64,000 nucleotides of DNA from contig CAMCVK010000002.1 in NCBI GenBank assembly GCA_945881865.1, positions 248,001 to 312,000 of the forward strand, given 5' to 3'. A program made the translations under genes and the position numbers. Positions within the stretch are counted from its first letter, which is position 1. The number at the start of each line of letters is the position of its first letter. The stretch is from Fimbriimonas ginsengisoli Gsoil 348 (lineage in GTDB: Bacteria; Armatimonadota; Fimbriimonadia; Fimbriimonadales; Fimbriimonadaceae). This document shows positions 40,420 to 46,460 of this stretch, one piece after another. The notes below the pieces were generated by a model, which saw only the letters and a list, made by a program, of their open reading frames with translations, did not search any database and had not been told where the DNA came from.

Positions 40420-40431
40420 GCAGAGTCGGCG
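40391..40431 (-). terminator. Strong terminator of the TRASH-domain gene
   Basis: A perfect 28-base palindrome (40404-40431, arms CGCCGACTCTGCCT/AGGCAGAGTCGGCG) is followed on the minus strand by TTTTTGTTTTG. It lies at the end of the convergent plus-strand gene and contains its stop codon. On the plus strand there is no T run after it, so it acts mainly on the minus strand. Confidence 0.85.
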
Positions 40432-40443
40432 CGTGCCGGTAGT

Positions 40444-40716
40444 TCAGCGCTTGGTCGGGATGGCGATGCTCGGAGCCTTGGCGTACTTGGCCGGGCTCGC
40501 CTTGAACGCGCCCGGGCAACCGGCGCAGCAGAAGAAGTAGCGGCGACCCTTATAGTCGGCGAACATCTTCGTCTTCGTTGCGTCGGCGATCTTCACCTTG
40601 TGCGACGGCATTACCGCGCAGGCAAGCTCCTTGGGTGCAGCGGCCTGCTTCGACTGGGCGAAAGCGGCACCGGTGATTACGCCAAGGCAGAGAGCGAGAG
40701 ACAGAATTTTCTTCAT
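40444..40716 (-). CDS. Small secreted TRASH/YHS-like metal-binding protein
   Basis: 90 residues with a Sec signal (1-20, LALCLGVITGAAFAQ). The mature part has Cys33 in ELACAVMPSHKVK and a Cys cluster in YKGRRYFFCCAGCPGAFKAS, which is the TRASH/YHS treble-clef pattern. Such domains bind copper or other metals in transport and sensing. Here it is a stand-alone periplasmic form and may serve as a metal scavenger or chaperone. It is a single gene closed by a strong terminator. Confidence 0.85.
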   Translation of the reverse strand: MKKILSLALCLGVITGAAFAQSKQAAAPKELACAVMPSHKVKIADATKTKMFADYKGRRYFFCCAGCPGAFKASPAKYAKAPSIAIPTKR

Positions 40717-40775
40717 GTTATGGACTTCTTACCAGAATTTTTGGCCCGTCTGACGGGTTCACTCAGTTGTAACGC

Positions 40776-41486
40776 GTGATTCGCTTCCTTCATTCCAATG
40801 ATTTTCATGGGACCCTCGCGGGCCCAAAACTTGCCGCGATGCATGGCCTTCGCGCGGAAGCCGACGTTTACGTGGACACAGGCGACATTATTCGGGCGGG
40901 AAACCTGGGCATCCCGCTTCGACCGGAAGCCGCGTGGGAGCATCTCGCCGCCCTGGATTGCACCGCAAGTTGCCTCGGGAATCGCGAAACTCACGTTTTT
41001 GAAGCCGCGTTTCGGGCGAAAACGGCGGGCGTCCGGCATCCGTTGCTTTGCGGGAATATGTTCACCCGGAGCGGCGACCTCGTCCTTCCCGCCAGCCGGA
41101 TCGTCCAGTTTGGGGGCCAGAAGGTCGGGTTCTTTTCGGTGATGGTGCCGATGGTGACGGAGAAAATGAGGACCCAGGCGGCGAGTGCCTACCTGTGGTC
41201 GCCGCCGATCGCCGAAGCCCAACGCATCGCGGCGAAACTCCGGCCGCAGGTGGATGTGCTTGCCGCCCTGACTCACATCGGCTACCGCCAGGATCAATTG
41301 CTGGCCGAAACCTGCCCGGAAATCGACATCATTTTTGGCGGCCATTCCCACACGGTCCTGGAGTCACCGGTGCTCGTCAACCAAACCTGGATCGCCCAGG
41401 GTGGTTCCCACGGCCGCTTCGCCGGAGTCTATCGGTGGGAGGATGGGGCCCTGACGGGAGGGCTCGTGCCGCTTCCGGCAAAATAG
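40776..41486 (+). CDS. 5'-nucleotidase-type metallophosphatase, N-terminal domain only
   Basis: 236 residues from GTG. Calcineurin-like metallophosphatase with the motifs of 5'-nucleotidases: RFLHSNDFHG at the N-terminus, VDTGD, GNRETH (in place of the usual GNHE), LTHIGYRQDQLLAE and DIIFGGHSHTVLE. The nucleoside-binding C-terminal domain normally fused to it is absent, and there is no signal peptide. A secreted C-terminal domain alone is encoded at 19309-19923. Substrate may therefore differ from nucleotides. It is followed four bases later by purC. Confidence 0.88.
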   Translation: MIRFLHSNDFHGTLAGPKLAAMHGLRAEADVYVDTGDIIRAGNLGIPLRPEAAWEHLAALDCTASCLGNRETHVFEAAFRAKTAGVRHPLLCGNMFTRSGDLVLPASRIVQFGGQKVGFFSVMVPMVTEKMRTQAASAYLWSPPIAEAQRIAAKLRPQVDVLAALTHIGYRQDQLLAETCPEIDIIFGGHSHTVLESPVLVNQTWIAQGGSHGRFAGVYRWEDGALTGGLVPLPAK

Positions 41487-41490
41487 AGTG

Positions 41491-42384
41491 ATGCCGGAAC
41501 TCTTGCATACCGCCGTCTTCGGCCTCCCCCCCGCCCGCATCGGCAAAGTCCGCGAAGTGATCGACGTCGGCGACGCCGTGCTCATCATCGCCACCGACCG
41601 CATTTCTGCTTTTGACTGCGTGATGGCGAACGGCATCCCCGACAAGGGTTGCCTGCTCACCCAAATGAGCAAGTATTGGTTCGAATCGCTCGCCGACGTA
41701 TGCCCGCACCACGTCATCTCGGTGGACTTCGCAGACATCCAGGCGCGCTGTCCTCGACCGCAGTCTGAGTTGAAGGGGCGTACGACCCTGGCCAAGAAGG
41801 CGAAGCCGCTACCGGTCGAATGTGTCGCGCGGGGCTACCTCGCCGGGAGCCTATTCAAGGAGTACCAGACGGAAGGCGGCAAGGTTCACGGGCTTGACCT
41901 TCCGGATGGAATGGTCAACTCGCAGATTCTGCCGGAGCCGATCTTCAGCCCGGCAACCAAAGCCGAAACCGGGCACGACGAAAACATTTCCTTCGCCGGC
42001 GTCGAGAACCGAATCGGCAAAGAGAACGCGGCGCTGGTTCGCGATTGGACGCTGGAGCTTTACAAGCGAGCGGCCGCCCGGGCGGCGGAAGTGGGGCTGA
42101 TTCTTGCGGACACCAAGTTCGAGTTCGGCGAAACCGAAGACGGCCTCATTTGGATCGACGAGGCCCTGACCCCGGACAGCTCGCGCTATTGGGATATCGA
42201 ACGCTACTCGCCGGGGAAAAGCCAGCCGAGCTTTGACAAGCAGTACCTCCGAGATTGGCTAGAAACTTCGGGCTGGAGTAAGACGCCGCCGGGCCCGGTT
42301 TTGCCGCCCGACGTGGTCGCAGAAACCGGCAACAAGTACCGCGAGGCGTACCGGCGGATCGTCGGGCACGACCTCGTGAGCTAA
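41491..42384 (+). CDS. purC: SAICAR synthase
   Basis: 297 residues; a GTG one codon upstream is the alternative start. It joins aspartate to CAIR in purine synthesis. Typical segments are RIGKVREVIDVGDAVLIIAT, TDRISAFDCVM, VECVARGYLAGSLFKEY, GHDENISF and WIDEALTPDSSRYW. This is the longer, stand-alone type of the enzyme. It sits between the metallophosphatase and waaA with spacings of a few bases, and purE follows waaA, so purine and lipid A-core genes share one transcription unit. Confidence 0.96.
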   Translation: MPELLHTAVFGLPPARIGKVREVIDVGDAVLIIATDRISAFDCVMANGIPDKGCLLTQMSKYWFESLADVCPHHVISVDFADIQARCPRPQSELKGRTTLAKKAKPLPVECVARGYLAGSLFKEYQTEGGKVHGLDLPDGMVNSQILPEPIFSPATKAETGHDENISFAGVENRIGKENAALVRDWTLELYKRAAARAAEVGLILADTKFEFGETEDGLIWIDEALTPDSSRYWDIERYSPGKSQPSFDKQYLRDWLETSGWSKTPPGPVLPPDVVAETGNKYREAYRRIVGHDLVS

Positions 42385-42390
42385 CCCGGA

Positions 42391-43701
42391 ATGTTCTATC
42401 TCTACAATTTTCTGGTCACGCTGACGTCCTTCATTTGGGCGCCGTGGATGCTTCTTCGCGCCAATCGCCGCCGCGAGGCGCCGAACTGGGAGGAACGGCT
42501 GGGGCAGCTTGAGATTCCCTCGCCCGCAGGTCGGTCGCGGGTGTGGATTCATGCGGTTTCGGTCGGCGAGGTGATCGCCGCCAAGCCGATCCTGCAACTG
42601 CTGCGGGAGCAGGAACCGACGCTGGAGATCGTTCTCACCGTGACAACCAGCAGCGGCCACCAAACCGCGCGCGAGCAGGCGAAGGACCTCTTCGACTACC
42701 TGTTCTACTTCCCCATCGATGTGCTTCGGTTCCAGATGGCGGGCATGCAGAGGGTTCGGCCCCGCGCGGTCGCCATCATGGAGACCGAACTCTGGTGGAA
42801 CTTCCTCTGGTCGGCCGACATCTTTGAAGCGCCGGTTATCCTCATCAACGGTCGCATCAGCGACCGAAACTTCCGGCGGACGTCCCGCCTCGGGCCGATC
42901 TACCGCCCGATGTTGAAACTGATGCGGCGGTGCCTGATGCAGACCCAGGCCGATGCCGACCGCATCCGCCAACTTGGGGCCGAGAACGTCGAAGTACTGG
43001 GGAACTGCAAGTTCGACCAGGCGGCGGCAGCTCCGGCTGACCCGGCTCTTTGGCGTGAGAAGTTGGGTCTATCGGCCGGAAAGCCGGTTCTCGTGGTTGG
43101 CTCAGCTCGCGCGGAAGAGTTTGCGGTTTTCGCAGAGGCTCTGGTCCCGCTCGCGGCCGAAGCCCAGATCGTCTTTGCGCCGCGCCACTTGGAGAGGTTG
43201 CCAGAGTTCGTCGGTATGTTGCCTTCTTCGCTGGCCGTCGCTTACCGTTCGCGAGGAGAAACCGCGCCAGACGGCGGAATCTTGTTCCTGGACACCTACG
43301 GCGAATTGGCGGACATCTACGCGGTGGCCGACCTGGTTGTCATCGGCGGCGGGTTCGCAAATCTTGGCGGGCAGAACTTGTTGCAGCCGCTCGCGGCGGG
43401 CAAGCCGGTCGTCCACGGGCCGCACATGCAGAACTTCCGCGACGTCGCCCAGCTCGCCGACGCCGCCGGGGCCGCAGAATTGTGTACGGGGGCCGAGCTT
43501 CTTTCGGTGGTTCAGCGCCTCTTGAACGACCCCGAGCGTCGGGTACAAATGGGCGGCGTGGCGCGGCAACTCATTCTCGACAACGTTGGCGCAAGCCAAC
43601 GGTACGCGGACGCGATCCTCGCGACCGTGCGCGAGGGCGAGGACCTGTTCGAAGCCCGCCAAATCCGGCGCAAGCAACGCGAAACCCGCGAGGCCAAGTA
43701 A
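42391..43701 (+). CDS. waaA: 3-deoxy-D-manno-octulosonic acid transferase
   Basis: 436 residues. It attaches Kdo from CMP-Kdo to lipid A at the inner membrane. An N-terminal membrane anchor (about 1-22) is followed by the GT30 domain: VWIHAVSVGEVIAAKPIL, TVTTSSGHQTA, METELWWNFLW, LINGRISDRNF and the C-terminal VIGGGFANLGGQNLLQPLAA. This gene shows that the organism makes an LPS-type outer membrane. It is preceded by purC (6 bases) and followed by purE (9 bases). Confidence 0.95.
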   Translation: MFYLYNFLVTLTSFIWAPWMLLRANRRREAPNWEERLGQLEIPSPAGRSRVWIHAVSVGEVIAAKPILQLLREQEPTLEIVLTVTTSSGHQTAREQAKDLFDYLFYFPIDVLRFQMAGMQRVRPRAVAIMETELWWNFLWSADIFEAPVILINGRISDRNFRRTSRLGPIYRPMLKLMRRCLMQTQADADRIRQLGAENVEVLGNCKFDQAAAAPADPALWREKLGLSAGKPVLVVGSARAEEFAVFAEALVPLAAEAQIVFAPRHLERLPEFVGMLPSSLAVAYRSRGETAPDGGILFLDTYGELADIYAVADLVVIGGGFANLGGQNLLQPLAAGKPVVHGPHMQNFRDVAQLADAAGAAELCTGAELLSVVQRLLNDPERRVQMGGVARQLILDNVGASQRYADAILATVREGEDLFEARQIRRKQRETREAK

Positions 43702-43704
43702 ATT
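43699..43704 (+). promoter_or_regulatory. -10-like TAAATT 6 bases before purE
   Basis: The box contains the waaA stop codon (TAA) and ends six bases before the purE ATG, so purE could also be transcribed on its own. Confidence 0.4.
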
Positions 43705-43710
43705 AGCCGC

Positions 43711-44199
43711 ATGAGCGCGACCGTTGGCATCATCATGGGCAGCATCTCCGACCTGGAGACCATGAAACCTGCCGCCGAAATCCTTGCCGAGTTTGGCGTG
43801 CCGACCGAGATGAAGGTCGTCTCGGCGCACCGGACTCCGGAAGCAATGGTGACGTACGCCCAGTCGGCCGTCGCGCGCGGGCTGAAGGTGATCATCGCGG
43901 GAGCGGGCGGCGCGGCGCATCTGCCCGGGATGGTGGCCTCGCTCACGATTCTGCCGGTCATCGGCATCCCGGTCCAGACGAAGGCGCTCGGAGGGGTCGA
44001 TTCGCTGTACTCCATCGTGCAGATGCCGGCCGGGATTCCAGTGGCGACCGTTTCCATCGGAAACGGCAAGAACGCCGGGATTCTCGCGGCGCGGATTTTG
44101 GCGATTACGGACTCGGCTTTGGCCGAGAAACTGGAAGCTTTCGCCGCGCACCAACGAGCCGCGGTCGAGGCCATGAACGAGCAGCTTAGTTCAGACTAA
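43711..44199 (+). CDS. purE: N5-carboxyaminoimidazole ribonucleotide mutase
   Basis: 162 residues. Class I PurE, which rearranges N5-CAIR to CAIR, the substrate of PurC encoded just upstream. Typical parts are [49 protein letters not shown] and [20 protein letters not shown]. Length is normal. A purK partner is not in the window. Confidence 0.97.
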   Translation: MSATVGIIMGSISDLETMKPAAEILAEFGVPTEMKVVSAHRTPEAMVTYAQSAVARGLKVIIAGAGGAAHLPGMVASLTILPVIGIPVQTKALGGVDSLYSIVQMPAGIPVATVSIGNGKNAGILAARILAITDSALAEKLEAFAAHQRAAVEAMNEQLSSD

Positions 44200-44214
44200 C
44201 TGTTACAAACGTGG

Positions 44215-44220
44215 TAGCGT
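44215..44220 (+). promoter_or_regulatory. -10-like TAGCGT 5 bases before the ADP-ribosylglycohydrolase
   Basis: TAGCGT ends five bases before the ATG at 44226. An in-frame GTG at 44211 would lie inside this region; the ATG is preferred. Confidence 0.35.
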
Positions 44221-44225
44221 TGTGT

Positions 44226-45305
44226 ATGGCTTCCGTCTCACCGCCTCCGACTCTGCTTGACCGCGCAAAAGGTTGCCTGCTTGGCGGGGCCATCGGTGAT
44301 TCCCTGGGTGCTCCCGTGGAGTTCCACACGTTGGGGGTCATCAAAGCCAAATACGGCGAGAACGGAATTCAAGAATTTGACCGCGCGTACGGCATGCTGG
44401 GCGGGATTACCGACGACACGCAGATGACGCTTTTCACCGCCGAGGGCCTCATTCGGGCAAAGGTGCGGCTCGCCCTTCGCGGCGTTTGCCATCCTCCGAG
44501 CGTCATTGCCTTTTCCTACCAACGCTGGCTGCATACCCAGGGCGAGTCGTGCGACCGAAATGCGATCGACTCGGATTCGCTGGGTTGGCTGGTCGGCATC
44601 GATGCCCTCCACCATCGCCGGGCGCCCGGGAACACCTGCCTCTCTGCCCTGCGCGTTTGGAACCAGGACCTGGCGAAAAATGACAGCAAGGGCTGCGGAT
44701 CGGTCATGCGGTCGGCCCCGTTCGGCTTTTGCGAGGCAACGTGGGAGTTGGCTTGGGAGAGTGCCGCCATTACGCACGGCCATATCGAGGCGAAGGCTTC
44801 GGCGGCGATTTTCGCCGAGACAATCCGGTTGCTCGTCGCGGGCCAACCGCTGGAAGCGGCGCTGATTCAGGCATGTTCGCTGGATCGCGACGAAACCCGC
44901 TCGGCCCGGCTCGTTCGGCGGGCAATCGAGCTGGCAAGCGGCGACGTCGATTCTGAATCCGCAATTCGCGAGTTGGGTGAAGGCTGGGTCGCCGACGAGG
45001 CCCTTGGGATCGCCGCGTACTGCGCGTTAAAAGGTGGCTCGGATTTCGAGAAAGTAGTACGGCTGGCCGTCAATCATGATGGCGACAGCGATAGTACCGG
45101 TGCGATCGCGGGCAATTTGGTAGGCGCGCAGTATGGGGTTGGTGTGATTCCGACGCGGTGGCTGGTGCAGATTGAGCTTCGGGACGTGATCGAGCAACTG
45201 GCGACGGACTTGGTTACAGAGCTTCCTCTGGCTCCCCGGGACGGCGCGACCGACGCGCAGAAGCAGGCCGAGAAGGCGTTTTTGGACCGGTACCCGGGCG
45301 GCTAG
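44226..45305 (+). CDS. ADP-ribosylglycohydrolase family protein
   Basis: 359 residues. The family removes ADP-ribose from proteins or related groups with two Mg ions. The metal-binding motifs are complete: GGAIGDSLGAPVEF and ITDDTQMTLFT near the N-terminus, and NHDGDSDSTGAIAGNLVGA near the C-terminus, carrying the Asp residues. It may reverse ADP-ribosylation in signalling or handle toxin-type modification; no partner transferase is seen nearby. It follows purE by 26 bases and is followed by an intergenic repeat. Confidence 0.92.
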   Translation: MASVSPPPTLLDRAKGCLLGGAIGDSLGAPVEFHTLGVIKAKYGENGIQEFDRAYGMLGGITDDTQMTLFTAEGLIRAKVRLALRGVCHPPSVIAFSYQRWLHTQGESCDRNAIDSDSLGWLVGIDALHHRRAPGNTCLSALRVWNQDLAKNDSKGCGSVMRSAPFGFCEATWELAWESAAITHGHIEAKASAAIFAETIRLLVAGQPLEAALIQACSLDRDETRSARLVRRAIELASGDVDSESAIRELGEGWVADEALGIAAYCALKGGSDFEKVVRLAVNHDGDSDSTGAIAGNLVGAQYGVGVIPTRWLVQIELRDVIEQLATDLVTELPLAPRDGATDAQKQAEKAFLDRYPGG

Positions 45306-45340
45306 CCCGGTTTCAAGCCGGTGCAGCCAGTATCCGTTTT

Positions 45341-45421
45341 GTAGCCGCCGGTTGGTTTTTACCGGCGGACGGCAAGCAGAGCTTGCCGCGAGAAAAGCGG
45401 CGGCAGAGCCGCACGCACTCC
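45341..45421 (+). repeat. 81-bp dispersed hairpin-rich repeat, copy A
   Basis: The sequence is shared, in inverse orientation, with 58411-58491: outer parts GTAGCCGCCGGTTGGTTTTT and AAAAGCGGCGGCAGAGCCGC are identical, and differences are confined to the middle. It can fold as three hairpins: CCGCCGGT/ACCGGCGG, GGCAAGC/GCTTGCC and GCGGC/GCCGC. The differences preserve the central GGCAAGC...GCTTGCC pairing. It lies just after the ADP-ribosylglycohydrolase gene, where it may also serve as a transcript end. Confidence 0.9.
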
Positions 45422-45598
45422 GAAACCGGATTTACGCTTCCGAGATGGTTCCCATACGAAGTGGGGGAACCGTAGGGGAGGGGGACTTTCGGCCATACTT
45501 TTTCAGCGGTCCCGCAAGGATTATATGCGAATTGAGAGACTTTGCACGACTTTTTTAATACCCCCTCCCTTAAGGTTCCTCCTTTCAAGGGGAACCTC
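45422..45598. other. Rest of the 293-base intergenic gap, convergent genes
   Basis: No gene is seen. It holds a hairpin AGGTTCC...GGAACCT (45573-45597) next to the stop of the minus-strand GDPD-like gene, a T6 run at 45551-45556 and a polypurine/polypyrimidine stretch (GGGGAGGGGG and CCCCCTCCC) whose arms are complementary and could pair over about 90 bases. The hairpins probably end transcription from both sides. Confidence 0.4.
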
Positions 45599-46420
45599 CT
45601 ACAGAATCTGCTTTGGCTTCGCTAATTCCGTGCGAAGGAACTTGCCGAGGGCCGGGTAGAGGTCGGTGCCGATCAGATCAACCCCGGTGCGGTAGAGCAT
45701 GTTCCAAACCGCCGGGTTCTCGGGTGAGGCCCAGAAACGGAGCTTTTGCTTTTGGGCGTGGGCGCGGCTGATGATGAGGCGGAGTTTTGCTTCCTCGGCC
45801 AGCGGCATCCGGCCCTGGCCGCGCCACTTAAACGTATCTGCCCAGGAGGTGCTGATCAGCGGGATCAGCTCGGCGTCGGTCGCGTTCGGCTCCAGGTCCT
45901 CCGGTCGGCCGTCGATGAAAACCATGCGCTCCTTCTCCTTCGTGACCGTCGCGACCGGTCGGTCGCCGCTGAGGATCGCGGTCACGGCGCGCGTCGTTAC
46001 GCCGTCCGGCTCCTTGTAATAGGTGAAGATTTCTTTGTAATTCTCCAGCAGGGGCTTCAAGGCGGCATAGACCTTTTCGCCGTCTTCCTTGATGTCGATC
46101 AGCAAGATCAGCGGCGCCGTGCCGGGACCGTAAACCGAGCCCTTGTTCGCCGCGACCCGCTTCGCTAGCGGCTCCAGGTACATCGTCTTCAGCGTCCGGT
46201 TCGGGCGAAGGTCCTTGCGGTCGTGGCCAACCAAGAGCTGCCCATCCACCAAAAAGATGTCGGCCTCGATGCTGCCAAATCCCTCTTCCAGTGCCGCCGC
46301 CAACGGGCGAGACTTCACATAGTCGTTGTGCGCGTGCGCCCGCGGAAGCGGAACGAAGGTCGGGTCTGGGGCAGCCTGCCCAAGACCCGCCGAAAAAACC
46401 GCCAACAACATCGCGACCAT
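45599..46420 (-). CDS. Secreted PI-PLC/GDPD-like phosphodiesterase
   Basis: 273 residues with a signal peptide (about 1-16). The mature part begins with RAHAHNDYVKSRPLAAALEE and continues GFGSIEADIFLVDGQLLVGH, the His and acidic residues of the PLC-like phosphodiesterase TIM barrel. It resembles the branch related to glycerophosphodiester phosphodiesterases and yeast Aim6. The barrel ends ... GVDLIGTDLYPALG. It probably hydrolyses a phosphodiester in the periplasm; the substrate is unknown. A single gene located 40 bases downstream of the S8 protease gene on the same strand. Confidence 0.85.
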   Translation of the reverse strand: MVAMLLAVFSAGLGQAAPDPTFVPLPRAHAHNDYVKSRPLAAALEEGFGSIEADIFLVDGQLLVGHDRKDLRPNRTLKTMYLEPLAKRVAANKGSVYGPGTAPLILLIDIKEDGEKVYAALKPLLENYKEIFTYYKEPDGVTTRAVTAILSGDRPVATVTKEKERMVFIDGRPEDLEPNATDAELIPLISTSWADTFKWRGQGRMPLAEEAKLRLIISRAHAQKQKLRFWASPENPAVWNMLYRTGVDLIGTDLYPALGKFLRTELAKPKQIL

Positions 46421-46460
46421 GCGACTGTTTTACTTGGTATTCGTTAAGAGACGCGCGACT

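Noticed and set aside
44211-44225. GTG at 44211 as start of the ADP-ribosylglycohydrolase
   Set aside because: The ATG five codons later has the typical spacing to a TAnnnT box and gives the usual N-terminus of the family; the GTG remains possible but less likely.
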